Source: Deltaproteobacteria bacterium HGW-Deltaproteobacteria-12 (lineage in GTDB: Bacteria > Desulfobacterota > Syntrophia > Syntrophales > Smithellaceae). From it: a DNA stretch of 64,000 nt. The notes below the pieces were generated by a model. That model saw only the letters and a program-made list of their open reading frames with translations, made no database searches and had not been told where the DNA came from. This document shows positions 30,729-41,674 of the stretch, in pieces. Both the position numbers and the translations under genes were made by a program. The stretch's first letter is position 1. Each line of letters opens with the position of its first letter. The stretch covers positions 62,001 through 126,000 of the forward strand of contig PHBK01000014.1 in NCBI GenBank assembly GCA_002840565.1. The letters are read 5' to 3'.

Positions 30729-31799
30729 TTGGATTTTTACCTGCATGATGATCCCCGCCTGCCGATGGCCTGGGCACCCTGGTTTTCCCACGAATACATT
30801 GCGTACTTTGCGGGGCAGGCTGTTGACAGGCTGATGTCTTTGCCACAGGCGGCGGTAAAACCAAATCCTCATATCAGTGATCAAAACTGGCCAAGCGGTC
30901 CCAAGCATGTCGACGTATACAAGGAAGATTACCGGGAGGTCAGTCATCTGGATCCGCTGTGGTCTTTTTGTTATGCAGAACGAAATGGCAAGTTTGCTCT
31001 GGAGCCGCCATTGGATAAAACTATTGAGCCCTGGAAGGTGCTCGTTATTTACAGCACGGAGCCGGACCTGAATCCGGACTGTGATCTTGATCTCCATAAA
31101 AATCAGAAAATAACCGGTGGATCTCATGGATGGCGGCACATGCAATTCCGGTTGCTCGGCAGGACTTTTGGCATGGCTCCCGAATCATTCCGCCTGCACA
31201 TAAATTTTGCCCAAAGTGCTTTTGAAAGCGGCAACGATTATTGGGGCTGGCGTTATCTCTCCCGCGGTTCTCACTACCTGGCAGACCTGGGTAATCCCTT
31301 TCATGTCAAAGCCTTGCCCGGCTGGCTTTTGATGAAGAAAGTTTTTTCCAGCCGCGAGCTTTTCAATATTGTTTCGGCCGTGCATCAGAGTTACGAAGTC
31401 TATGTCGAACGCCGGTTTCGTGAGGGTTTCCCGGCATTCCAATATGCTTTATTGCAGGGAGCCCGTTCAGGTCAGGATGACCTTGATCTGCAGACGGGGT
31501 TGTCCGCATACATCAAACAGGCTGAAAAAAGACATAATACGATCTTCAATTTTTTCCTTGATCAATTCGGCAGGGAGCTGGTCGATGTTTTTGCGCAGCT
31601 GGATCAAAACAGCCATTTGGATGTGGCGGATCAAACCAATATGTGTTCCGCGGATGCGGCCCGAGTTCTTTTTAAAGAGACCAACCTTTCCAAACTGGAT
31701 TTCCTCGACAGGATAACCAGCGAGATTCTTTTCGATGTCGGCAGGATGCTGGGAAGGCTGTTTCACAGCTTTTCTTTACCGCAAAAGCGACGATCTTAA
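30729..31799 (+). CDS. Zinc-dependent phospholipase C / S1-P1 nuclease-like protein
   Basis: A 356-residue protein, largely helical. The segment YLSRGSHYLADLGNPFHVKALPG matches the H-x3-D-x-G/H-x-PxH metal-binding motif of the phospholipase C / S1-P1 nuclease fold, and further histidines (FSHEYIAYF near the N-terminus, AVHQSYEVYVERRF) fit the other zinc ligands. No signal peptide is visible. It starts at TTG behind GGGAGA, after the RLP terminator. The substrate is unknown; it converges with the amidohydrolase gene. Confidence 0.55.
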   Translation: MDFYLHDDPRLPMAWAPWFSHEYIAYFAGQAVDRLMSLPQAAVKPNPHISDQNWPSGPKHVDVYKEDYREVSHLDPLWSFCYAERNGKFALEPPLDKTIEPWKVLVIYSTEPDLNPDCDLDLHKNQKITGGSHGWRHMQFRLLGRTFGMAPESFRLHINFAQSAFESGNDYWGWRYLSRGSHYLADLGNPFHVKALPGWLLMKKVFSSRELFNIVSAVHQSYEVYVERRFREGFPAFQYALLQGARSGQDDLDLQTGLSAYIKQAEKRHNTIFNFFLDQFGRELVDVFAQLDQNSHLDVADQTNMCSADAARVLFKETNLSKLDFLDRITSEILFDVGRMLGRLFHSFSLPQKRRS

Positions 31800-31818
31800 A
31801 TGCCGGGCATCCTGTTTT

Positions 31819-33642
31819 CTAAGCGAGGATCTTGCCCGCCTTAATTGCGGCATTGACTTTTCCCTTGCTCAAAACCTGCTTCCCGTTGATGAAGACTGCC
31901 TCTATTCCTGCCGGTGTTTTGCTGGTTTCGGTCAGTGTATTGTTGTCCCGGACATTTTTCCAGTCCAAAACCGTGATGTCTGCCGCGAGGCCCTCTTTCA
32001 GAAAGCCGCGGTCCTTGATGCCGTATCTCTCGGCCGTGGCGCCGGACATTTTATAGACCGCCTCTTCCAGTGAAATGATCTTTTTCTCGCGGGCAAGCTG
32101 GAGGAACAAGGGGAAATTTCCGGAGAACGCCGGATTTTGCACACCGCGCAGAGCGGGCAGCGCGTCAGTCATAAACATGGAAGCAGGGTGCCGCATCAAT
32201 TCTTCAACAATCGGCAGATTGCTGTAGCGGTGGTTCAGCACCGCGGCAATGCCTTTGCTTTTCTGAGCGATATCCAGAGTGCTGTCAAACCAGTCCATGC
32301 CCCGATTTTTTGCGATCTCTCCCAGGAACATGCCGTTGAATTGGTTGAGCTCTTCGCTGTGTGCGTAAGTGATTTGGATGTCATTGTATCCGAAGCCGAG
32401 GAATCGCTGGATGAGGCCGAGTTCGCTTTTGAGCTTTTCGCGCATCTTGTTATCGCTGAATGCTTGAGGAACTTTTGCCAGGAACCACGACGGCAGAATG
32501 ACATTGATAATTGATTGGCCGCAATGATAGGAATAGGTGTCAAACTTAACATCCACTCCCTGTTGAATAGCCCTGTCGATTCGTTTAAGCCCGTCTGCGC
32601 ATGTTTTGAAGGTTCGCGCTCCCACAAATATCAGGTGGGAAATCTGCAGCCGCACGCCGGTTTCACGGGCGATATTGAGCATTTCATCAATGGCCAGCAG
32701 ATTATGCGGTTCATAGCCGTCGAAGGGGGAAACATAATCCAGCAGTATCTTCGGTGTACTCATCGGGTATCCCGGCGAGAGCGATGAATAAGCCCGAAGA
32801 TGGACCGTCAGCAATTTATTCTTACTTTTAACGAGCCTGGCGATTGCGCGCAGTTCATCGCCGGTGGCAAAAATTCCCGGCTCATACTGCAGACCGAGGG
32901 AGACCCCGGCCGCGCCTTCATCCATTGACTGTGCCAGCAGGGCGAGCATCTCTTTCATTTCGTCCTTATTCAAGGGATCGGCCTTATAGCCGCGGATCGA
33001 GGTTCTGGTAGTACCGTGCCCCGCCAGATTTACCAAATTGTGGGTTATTCCGTTTTGTTTGAGGTGATTGAAATACTGCGCCATGCTGTCCCATTCAATG
33101 CGGAACAGGCCCATTGTCCTGTTTTCAATCTTTTCCAGGAAAGGAGTGTTTTTACGAAACCCTGCTATGCCGTGGCCGCATTGACCGGCCACAAAAGTGG
33201 TTACACCCTGGGCTGTGAAGGGAAGCTTCAGTTCATCATGTCCTTTGATGGGCAGATACCAGTCCATGTGGGAATGCGCATCGATAATCCCCGGCATGAT
33301 GACTGACCCCGTGCAATCCACAACAGCACCGGTTGCGTTGATTTCATTGGTGGAGATTTTTTCGATTTTGTTGTCGCGGATAAGCAGATTGCCCTGAAAG
33401 CCCTTTTTCCCCGTCCCATCGGTAATAAAGCCGTTCTTCAGCAGTGTATAATCTCCGCCCACCGAAGAAATGGCGGCTTTCGTCTTCTTGCCTGATAAAG
33501 CTTTGGCATGGGCCTTTTTCTCCGTAAAGTTCAAGATGGGCAGGGCCGAAAAGAATGCAATCGCTTTCCCCGTAACGGTGAGAAATTTTCTTCGAGAGTG
33601 GCTTGTTTCGACCAACTTTTCCAATTTATTCCTGCTATTCAT
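31819..33642 (-). CDS. Tat-exported D-aminoacylase-like amidohydrolase
   Basis: A 607-residue amidohydrolase-superfamily protein. A twin-arginine signal HSRRKFLTVTGKAIAFFSA is present near residue 16, so export to the periplasm is expected. The catalytic barrel begins with MPGIIDAHSHMDW (first metal ligands) and ends with a composite beta-sandwich (GLAADITVLDWKNV, FINGKQVL), as in N-acyl-D-amino-acid deacylases and dihydroorotase-like enzymes. It should hydrolyse an amide or cyclic amide. It is co-directed with the class II aldolase 65 bases upstream and perhaps releases an amino compound for the adjacent pathway. Confidence 0.8.
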   Translation of the reverse strand: MNSRNKLEKLVETSHSRRKFLTVTGKAIAFFSALPILNFTEKKAHAKALSGKKTKAAISSVGGDYTLLKNGFITDGTGKKGFQGNLLIRDNKIEKISTNEINATGAVVDCTGSVIMPGIIDAHSHMDWYLPIKGHDELKLPFTAQGVTTFVAGQCGHGIAGFRKNTPFLEKIENRTMGLFRIEWDSMAQYFNHLKQNGITHNLVNLAGHGTTRTSIRGYKADPLNKDEMKEMLALLAQSMDEGAAGVSLGLQYEPGIFATGDELRAIARLVKSKNKLLTVHLRAYSSLSPGYPMSTPKILLDYVSPFDGYEPHNLLAIDEMLNIARETGVRLQISHLIFVGARTFKTCADGLKRIDRAIQQGVDVKFDTYSYHCGQSIINVILPSWFLAKVPQAFSDNKMREKLKSELGLIQRFLGFGYNDIQITYAHSEELNQFNGMFLGEIAKNRGMDWFDSTLDIAQKSKGIAAVLNHRYSNLPIVEELMRHPASMFMTDALPALRGVQNPAFSGNFPLFLQLAREKKIISLEEAVYKMSGATAERYGIKDRGFLKEGLAADITVLDWKNVRDNNTLTETSKTPAGIEAVFINGKQVLSKGKVNAAIKAGKILA

Positions 33643-33706
33643 AATAAAACCTCCCGGGAGCGGTATTCATCAGGCAAATCAGCGATATTCAACTAAATGT
33701 CATTTA

Positions 33707-34375
33707 TTATGATTCTTTAACCTCATGATTTCTTACAACCTTGACAAGCTCGACGATTGATTCCGGCAGGGTACTTACGGGCTTACCCGTAGATAAGGCC
33801 AGGTAATAGATATGGGCTACCTTCTCTAATAATTCCGCATGGAGAATTGCCTTTTCGATTGTTTTGCCCAGGGCCAGGATCCCATGGTTCTGGAGAATAT
33901 AGGCGTTGGCGTTGTTGGATAATTTGCCGGCAACATTATGGGCCAGCTCTGAACTTCCCGAAAGGGCATAGGGGATAACATCAATGCTTGTCCCCAGGGA
34001 AAAAGCAACGTCATCAAAAAGGGGCGGGATAGACATATTCATCACGGCAAAGACGCTGCCGTATAGCTGATGGGTATGCACGACGGCGTTGGTGTCCGGT
34101 CGCTTTTGGTAGATGATGGCGTGCAGACCTGATTCCACCGACGGTTTGAGACTCATTTTCCCTTCAATAACCTCATGGTCAAAGCCCACAACACAGATAT
34201 CGGATGCTTTGAGGTCCTGATATTTTACCGACGAAGGAGTAATGGCCATGGCCGATTCAGTGACACGGACCGAAACGTTGCCGCCGGTGCCCCTGTGCGA
34301 TCCGAAATAGCCCTTTTCGGAAAGCCAAAGGCTGGCCTCCAGTACATTCTTTTTGAATTTTTCATATTTGGCCAT
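33707..34375 (-). CDS. Class II aldolase (L-fuculose-phosphate aldolase-like)
   Basis: A 222-residue class II aldolase/adducin-fold enzyme. The zinc site is formed by HTH in NAVVHTHQLYGSVF and the later His in LQNHGILALGK; the catalytic Glu is in LKPSVESGLHAII, and GTGGNVSVR is the phosphate-binding loop. Such enzymes cleave a ketose-1-phosphate to DHAP and an aldehyde, or act as epimerases or decarboxylases. Next to a sugar kinase and an RLP, a phosphorylated sugar derivative is the likely substrate. First gene of a minus-strand pair with the amidohydrolase. Confidence 0.85.
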   Translation of the reverse strand: MAKYEKFKKNVLEASLWLSEKGYFGSHRGTGGNVSVRVTESAMAITPSSVKYQDLKASDICVVGFDHEVIEGKMSLKPSVESGLHAIIYQKRPDTNAVVHTHQLYGSVFAVMNMSIPPLFDDVAFSLGTSIDVIPYALSGSSELAHNVAGKLSNNANAYILQNHGILALGKTIEKAILHAELLEKVAHIYYLALSTGKPVSTLPESIVELVKVVRNHEVKES

Positions 34376-34734
34376 AGGCTTCAGGTAATCCCCTTCTTTT
34401 TATATTTCAGTTTTTTAATTTTAACACATTAAATCATTTAAATAAATACCAACAATGTTGCATAAAAGGCAGAAAAATTAATTTAATGTTAAATAAATAT
34501 TAGAAGCAGAAAATATTTATTGACTTCAGAATTTAATAGTATAAACTTAATCTATATAAATCAATGCTTTCGCTGGCTTTTTCATCACTCACAAAAAAGG
34601 AAAGCATGGCCATAAATTTAACTGAAAGCATTTTTCCCGAGTGAGGTAATTAGCAAGGGGAAAGACGTCTATAAAGAACGCTCTCTTTAAGACAAGCGTT
34701 TCAAGTTCAATAAATTTTCTTAGGAGGGAAGAAA
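34376..34734. other. Divergent regulatory region between aldolase and porin
   Basis: A 359-base AT-rich region between divergent genes. It holds motif copy 3 (34517-34551), the TGTTGCATAA sequence near 34453, and AT-rich promoter-like sequence for the aldolase. No gene is visible. Confidence 0.6.
34517..34551. promoter_or_regulatory. Shared AT-rich regulatory motif, copy 3 (porin)
   Basis: TTATTGACTT-CAGAATTTAATAGTA-TAAACTTAAT, aligned with copies at 24631 and 26018; the right half is less conserved (TAAAC for TCAAT). It lies about 180 bases before the porin ATG and could serve the divergent aldolase as well. Confidence 0.45.
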
Positions 34735-36189
34735 ATGAAGAGATTCTGGTTAGTTTTGCTGTCACTGGGGCTGGTTATGGCCTTTAGTGCTCAGGCCTTC
34801 GCTGTTGAGGTAAAGTTCAGCGGCTCTTTCTATGCTGCTGGTATGTACCTGGATAAGACAAATGTCTTGAAGACAGATAATGTCTATTTCGATCCCACAA
34901 TTCTGGCGCTCAGAACTGTGCAACCGGGAACAAACACGGCCTTTTATTTTCAGAGACTGCGCGTAGAGACAGAATTCGTAATTTCTCCCGGCCTTTCTAT
35001 GGTTACACGTTTTGACGCCATGGAAAGAGCGTGGGGTGCCACAAGAACAGCTGCGGGAACATCCCTCGATGCAGCTTCATCAGGCACTACGGCGGAAAAT
35101 CAGAACATTGCCTTCGACTGGGCATACGCCCAGTGGTTGTCTCCCATCGGTTATGTTATGGCCGGCTATATGGACGATGGCGGATGGGGAACCGAATTTG
35201 GCGATAGCTCGACGCCGCTGGCCAAAGTTCAATTTGCCACAAAGCTCGGCGATGTAGCCATTGGGGTTTACACCGGCAAGGTAGTGGAATTAAGCAGAAC
35301 CGCTAGTTATCCGGCGGGCTTGGCCGATAATGATACCGATCAGTATGTGGCCTTTGTTGATTACGGCGGCAAAAACATCAGCGCCGGTCTTCTCTATTCT
35401 TACTATCGTGCAGCGCAGTATAAGGCCATACCTGCAGTGGCTTTAGTTGCCTATGGATTCACTCCCTCCACAATTCTGGCAAAGGCTCACCAGTTGAATC
35501 CTTATGCCAAAGCCAAAATCGGGCCGGTCTCCGTCGAAGCGGAACTAAAGTACCTGTTTGGCACGGCGGAATATGAAGATGGAGTAGTCGGAAGTGATTT
35601 TAAGCTATCCATGCTTGCGGCTTATGTCGGTGCCACGGTTGATGCGGGACCGGTATATTTGGGCGGCAAATTTGCCTACATCTCCGGCGATAATCAGGAC
35701 ACTTCCGACAAATTGGAAGGCGGACAGATTGGCGGCGGTTGGGACTGGAACCCCTGTTTGATCATGTTTAATTATGATCGCAGCTACTGGGCAGGTGCGC
35801 TCCCCGGTTATGGGGGAGCTTGGCCTCCCGGCGCTATTAACGGTGTAGACAGCGGCAGCGGACTCTTTGGAGCCGTGGGAATGACAAATGCCTGGTTTGG
35901 CCAGGGATTCATCGGTGTTCGTCCGACCTCCGCTCTGGATATCAGACTGTCTGTTGCTTACGCTGCCGCCGATCAGAGGCCGATAGATATAGTTACCGCT
36001 ACAAAGTATATTGGTAACGTTTACGGCTGGGAAGTTGACGTTGTCGGCAATTACAAAATCACCAAAAACCTCTCCTATATGGTGGGTTTTGGCTACTGGT
36101 TTGTGGGTGACTATTTCAAAGGCTACACAACGGGCAATGAAGTGAATAACGACTACCTGATTATTAACAAGCTGACTCTCACCTTTTAA
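34735..36189 (+). CDS. Outer-membrane beta-barrel porin
   Basis: A 484-residue protein with a clear Sec signal peptide (cleavage after SAQAFA, about residue 24). The mature part alternates short amphipathic strands rich in Tyr, Gly and Ala and ends in LTLTF, the terminal-Phe pattern recognised by the outer-membrane insertion machinery. No Pfam-type name is safe beyond 'porin'. AGGAGG precedes the ATG and a strong terminator follows. Sharing of the upstream motif with the transporter and kinase operon suggests uptake of the same nutrient across the outer membrane. Confidence 0.8.
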   Translation: MKRFWLVLLSLGLVMAFSAQAFAVEVKFSGSFYAAGMYLDKTNVLKTDNVYFDPTILALRTVQPGTNTAFYFQRLRVETEFVISPGLSMVTRFDAMERAWGATRTAAGTSLDAASSGTTAENQNIAFDWAYAQWLSPIGYVMAGYMDDGGWGTEFGDSSTPLAKVQFATKLGDVAIGVYTGKVVELSRTASYPAGLADNDTDQYVAFVDYGGKNISAGLLYSYYRAAQYKAIPAVALVAYGFTPSTILAKAHQLNPYAKAKIGPVSVEAELKYLFGTAEYEDGVVGSDFKLSMLAAYVGATVDAGPVYLGGKFAYISGDNQDTSDKLEGGQIGGGWDWNPCLIMFNYDRSYWAGALPGYGGAWPPGAINGVDSGSGLFGAVGMTNAWFGQGFIGVRPTSALDIRLSVAYAAADQRPIDIVTATKYIGNVYGWEVDVVGNYKITKNLSYMVGFGYWFVGDYFKGYTTGNEVNNDYLIINKLTLTF

Positions 36190-36216
36190 GACAAGAACCG
36201 CCTTAAGGTTAATTTA

Positions 36217-36249
36217 AAGCCCCGGGAATTTAATTCCCGGGGCTTTTTA
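36217..36249 (+). terminator. Porin terminator
   Basis: AGCCCCGGGAATT-TAATTCCCGGGGCT with a TTTTT tail, about 28 bases after the porin stop. Strong rho-independent terminator. Confidence 0.9.
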
Positions 36250-36317
36250 ATAATTATGCAGCCCGCTGATGGCCGAACGATCAAGCAATCATGATTTAAT
36301 AACTATAGAGGAACAAA

Positions 36318-36941
36318 ATGGCAATCATATTTAAGATTTTCTCCGACTATATCTGACCATTCTGTTACATTGGCAAGGGCATTGTCGACCGATTGAAGAA
36401 AGAATATGCCATTGATGATACCTGGGTGAGTTACGAGCTTCATCCGGAGACGCCATCCGCCGGAATATTGCTGTCCGAAAGATTCAAGGGTTATGACCTC
36501 TCTTCCTTTTATGATCAGTTGCGCATCCGCGGGAAAGAATTCGGTGTTGCGTTTGGCAGCCACACGCTTCTTTCCAATTCGCGGCTGGCGCTGATGGCAT
36601 CAGAATTTGCCCGTGATCAAGGTTTGTATGAGTCTTTTCATGAGAACGTGTTTCATGCGTATTTTACGGAAGCCCTGAATATCGGCAATCCGGATGTTAT
36701 TGCCGCCGTTGCCGGGAAGAGCGGCCTCAAGGCAGAAGAGACCCTCAGCGCCTTGCGCAATGGAAGTTATGCTTCACGTTTAAACAACGCCCGAAAAGAA
36801 GGTCAATTGACCGGTTTGACCGGTGTGCCCCTGTTTATAATAGATAACAAATATAAAATTGTTGGAGCCCAGCCGATTACAGTATTCCGTGATCTGCTCG
36901 ATGGAATAAATGAAAGTCGGGAGGAGAATGCTAAGAAATAA
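36318..36941 (+). CDS. DsbA-like/2-hydroxychromene-2-carboxylate isomerase-like protein, putative selenoprotein (UxxC)
   Basis: Reading TGA at 36354-36356 as selenocysteine gives one 207-residue protein starting MAIIFKIFSDYI-U-PFCYIGKG. The family normally has CPWC/CPFC here, so the stop falls exactly at the first redox cysteine (residue 13). The rest is intact: GITSLTGVPLFIID-type cis-Pro region (GLTGVPLFII) and the usual helical insert. ATG 36318 has GAGGA at good spacing. A possible SECIS stem, ACAUUG/CAUUGU with one U:U mismatch and a G-rich loop (36367-36385), lies 10 bases after the TGA. The alternative is a nonsense mutation of TGC or TGT. Confidence 0.75.
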
Positions 36942-37163
36942 CTGCTGTTGAATTAAAAATTAATAATTATTCTGCTGAACATTCAGCATTTCCGCATATA
37001 GATGACAGACCATGCCCGGATTTTCCGGCAAACGAGTCATGATCAATTTTCATGCCATTTAGACATTAAATTGTTTCCCGTTATAAGAAATCGCTACTGA
37101 TTTGCACCTTATCACTTCATGACTATATTATTCCCCTATGGTTAATTTTAAAGGGGAGTTATT

Positions 37164-37757
37164 ATGAAAATATTGATGTTAAGTTTCTTGATTTTATTGA
37201 CAACGATTGCTTGCCAGAATTTCGGCGGAAGTGCACCGCCGGAAAAAAGCAACATAGGGGAAAAGAAGGAGGTAAAAGTGAAAAACGAAAATTCGACAAA
37301 CGTCAGAACTGATCAAGTGAATACTTCCGACTGGAAGAACTTTAAAAAACCGGACAATGAAACATTGCAGAAAACTCTTTCCTCACTCCAGTATAGAGTA
37401 ACTCAAAAGGAAGGGACAGAAATGCCTCATTTCAATGAATATGATAAAAATTATCGGGAAGGCATTTACCTTGATATTGTTTCCGGTGAACCACTTTTCA
37501 GTTCCCAAGATAAATACGATTCCGGAACAGGCTGGCCAAGTTTTACAAAGCCGCTGGAACCGGGCAATGTTGTGAAATCACCCCACGACTTGGAAGTGAA
37601 AAGTAAACGCGCCGGCTCTCATCTCGGGCATGTCTTCCCTGATGGACCAGCGCCGACGGGATTACGTTATTGCATGAATTCTGCCGCTCTGCGTTTCATT
37701 CCTAAGGAAGACTTGGAAAAGAGCGGTTATGGAGAGTATCGGAAGCTGTTTAAATAG
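37164..37757 (+). CDS. msrB: Peptide methionine-R-sulfoxide reductase, lipoprotein
   Basis: A 197-residue MsrB. The first 17 residues form a lipoprotein signal ending in TTIAC, then a linker, then the catalytic domain: [40 protein letters not shown] and the active-site Cys in [13 protein letters not shown]. The CxxC zinc pairs of some MsrB proteins are absent. It should repair oxidised methionine in envelope proteins. It is downstream of the DsbA-like selenoprotein candidate but separated by 222 bases, with its own AAGGGGAG site. Confidence 0.92.
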   Translation: MKILMLSFLILLTTIACQNFGGSAPPEKSNIGEKKEVKVKNENSTNVRTDQVNTSDWKNFKKPDNETLQKTLSSLQYRVTQKEGTEMPHFNEYDKNYREGIYLDIVSGEPLFSSQDKYDSGTGWPSFTKPLEPGNVVKSPHDLEVKSKRAGSHLGHVFPDGPAPTGLRYCMNSAALRFIPKEDLEKSGYGEYRKLFK

Positions 37758-37953
37758 AGCTTGTAATCAGGTTTAAAAAGAAAGGGTTTCCCCATTTTTC
37801 TGAATTATAAAATCAGTCGGAAACCAGCAGGCTTCTAAATCTGCAATAGACGATTTTGATCGAATTGTGCAACAAATATGCAAATTCCGAATCATATTGA
37901 CATCAGCCTGAAAAATGTGTTCTTGTAAATTTAGATAATCGGGGAGAAAGAAT

Positions 37954-39312
37954 TTGAAGAAAAGCAAAACAAGCTTCTTCTGTCAGCATTGTGGCTACAT
38001 GTCACCCAAATGGCTGGGTAAGTGCCCGTCCTGTAACGGTTGGAATTGCTTTGCCGAAGAATTGGTTGTGGAACCGGATTCATCGAGCCGCGCCGAAATG
38101 AAGTTTGATGCGAAGCCACTGTCTATGGAAGATATTCCGGCTGAGGAAGGCGAGCGGATTGTAACCGGTATCGCAGAGATAGACAGGGTTTTGGGCGGCG
38201 GCATTGTCGGCGGATCGGCAATCTTGGTCGGAGGAGAGCCCGGCATTGGTAAGTCCACGCTGCTTTTACAGATGATGCATAAACTGGCGGAAAAAGGGCT
38301 GATGGTTCTTTACGTCTCCGGTGAAGAATCAGCTCAGCAGATTAAGTTGCGCAGTATCCGCATTGGCGCATCGGCCAAAGATTTACTGGTGCTGGTGGAG
38401 ATTTCGCTGGAAAAAATTCTTGAGCACATTAAATCGGTTAATCCCGCCATCGTTGTTGTTGATTCTATCCAAACGGTTTATTCAGCCGATCTGATGTCCG
38501 CACCGGGCAGTGTCGGCCAGGTGCGTGAAGCGTCATCCCGGTTGATTTTGTTTTCCAAAAAACATGGCATTCCGGTTTTTCTTATCGGACATGTGACTAA
38601 AGATGGTTCCATTGCCGGCCCCAAAGTATTGGAGCACATGGTTGATACGGTTCTTTATTTTGAGGGTGATTCCGGCCATGCATATCGCATTATCCGCAGC
38701 ATGAAAAACCGTTTTGGGCCTGCCAATGAAATTGGCGTCTTTGAAATGCAGGATAAAGGACTTCGAGAAGTGCCCAATCCATCTGCATTTTTTCTTGCAG
38801 AACGTCCCCGGGATGTTGCCGGATCTGTTGTCGTGCCCAGCCTGGAAGGGACCAGGCCAATTTTGGTTGAAATTCAGGCCCTGGTAAGCACCACCAACCT
38901 GGGTATGCCCAGACGCACCGCGATTGGTGTTGATCATAACCGGGTTTCACTTTTGGTTGCCGTGCTCGAAAAAATATGCGGTCTGCATTTGAGCGGTTCG
39001 GATATTTTTATTAATGTTGCCGGGGGGATCAGGGTGGAAGAACCGGCAGTTGATCTGGGAATTGTCGCCGCGATGGCCTCAAGCTTTCTCGATCGGCCGA
39101 TTGATTCGCAGACGGTTGTTTTGGGTGAAGTTGGGCTTACCGGTGAAGTGCGGGCAATCTCGCAACTGGAAGTGCGGATCAAGGAGTCGGCCCGGCTAGG
39201 TTTTAAACGGTGTCTGGTGCCCCGGACGAATGCTGTCCAGTTGGCGCAAATAGCAAAAATGGAAATTTGCACCGTTAGTTCCTTAAACGAATTAATGGAA
39301 AATATTTTCTGA
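37954..39312 (+). CDS. radA: DNA repair protein RadA
   Basis: A 452-residue RadA, a RecA-like branch-migration factor. It has the N-terminal zinc finger CQHCGYMSPKWLGKCPSC, Walker A GGEPGIGKSTLLLQ, the RadA signature KNRFG and a Lon-like C-terminal domain (AVDLGIVAAMASSF, LGEVGLTGEVR). It starts at TTG behind GGGGAGAAAG. It is upstream of groES but separated from it by the chaperonin promoter. Confidence 0.94.
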   Translation: MKKSKTSFFCQHCGYMSPKWLGKCPSCNGWNCFAEELVVEPDSSSRAEMKFDAKPLSMEDIPAEEGERIVTGIAEIDRVLGGGIVGGSAILVGGEPGIGKSTLLLQMMHKLAEKGLMVLYVSGEESAQQIKLRSIRIGASAKDLLVLVEISLEKILEHIKSVNPAIVVVDSIQTVYSADLMSAPGSVGQVREASSRLILFSKKHGIPVFLIGHVTKDGSIAGPKVLEHMVDTVLYFEGDSGHAYRIIRSMKNRFGPANEIGVFEMQDKGLREVPNPSAFFLAERPRDVAGSVVVPSLEGTRPILVEIQALVSTTNLGMPRRTAIGVDHNRVSLLVAVLEKICGLHLSGSDIFINVAGGIRVEEPAVDLGIVAAMASSFLDRPIDSQTVVLGEVGLTGEVRAISQLEVRIKESARLGFKRCLVPRTNAVQLAQIAKMEICTVSSLNELMENIF

Positions 39313-39352
39313 AATCAGCACTTTAAAAAACAAGAAAATTTTTTAAAAAACC

Positions 39353-39380
39353 TTGACACGGTAAAAAAAGTGCATATTAT
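39353..39380 (+). promoter_or_regulatory. groESL promoter
   Basis: TTGACA (39353-39358), 16 bases, TATTAT (39375-39380), about 60 bases before groES. Near-consensus sigma70 type. A CGCTT-CA-AAGCG inverted repeat follows, but no CIRCE element (TTAGCACTC-N9-GAGTGCTAA) is seen. Confidence 0.75.
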
Positions 39381-39441
39381 AGCGCCGCTTCAAAGCGCCG
39401 ATATATAAATTCTAAAAAAAGTGGAAAGGAGAGAAAAACGC

Positions 39442-39732
39442 ATGAAAATCAGACCTTTACAGGATAGAGTCATTGTAAAACGTTTGGAAGAAGAACAGAA
39501 AACCAAAGGGGGAATCATCATTCCGGATACAGCAAAAGAAAAACCAATTGAAGGTAAAATCGTTGCTGTTGGTAGAGGAAAAGTGGCGGATGATGGTAAG
39601 TTGATCAAACTGGATGTAAAAGAAGGCGACAAAATTCTTTTCAGTAAATACGGCGGGACCGAAGTCAAAATCGACGGCCAGGAGTATCTCATCATGAGAG
39701 AAGACGACATCCTAGGCGTTATCGAAAAATAA
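39442..39732 (+). CDS. groES: Co-chaperonin GroES
   Basis: A 96-residue heptameric lid of the GroEL chamber. It begins [14 protein letters not shown] and carries the mobile loop [29 protein letters not shown] is upstream of the ATG. It forms an operon with groEL 38 bases downstream. Confidence 0.96.
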   Translation: MKIRPLQDRVIVKRLEEEQKTKGGIIIPDTAKEKPIEGKIVAVGRGKVADDGKLIKLDVKEGDKILFSKYGGTEVKIDGQEYLIMREDDILGVIEK

Positions 39733-39752
39733 TCAATCAAGCAAGAATATAA

Positions 39753-41414
<1,662 letters not shown>

Positions 41415-41465
41415 TTAAGTCTGAAGGTTGTTAGACTGAAGGCTAAGAGGTATTAAATAAACTTA

Positions 41466-41499
41466 GAGCCCCTTGTTCGCGAGAGCAGGGGGCTTTTTA
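41466..41499 (+). terminator. groESL terminator
   Basis: AGCCCCTTG...CAGGGGGCT hairpin followed by TTTTTATT, about 52 bases after groEL. Confidence 0.85.
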
Positions 41500-41674
41500 T
41501 TGTGCTGGTCGGCATCTAAAGGATAAATTATTTTTAGCAGGACTGACATCTGCAGTTTAAAAAAGGTAAAATTTCTGCCGTTGCCTTTACGGATAAAGGG
41601 CTTTATGATACATAATAACGAAATATAAAATCGCAAAAGGCTCCGTTATTAAAAAAGATAAATATTATCGGCCA

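Noticed and set aside
39381..39410. CIRCE-type heat-shock operator upstream of groES
   Set aside because: Only a short CGCTT-CA-AAGCG inverted repeat is present; the TTAGCACTC-N9-GAGTGCTAA element is absent.
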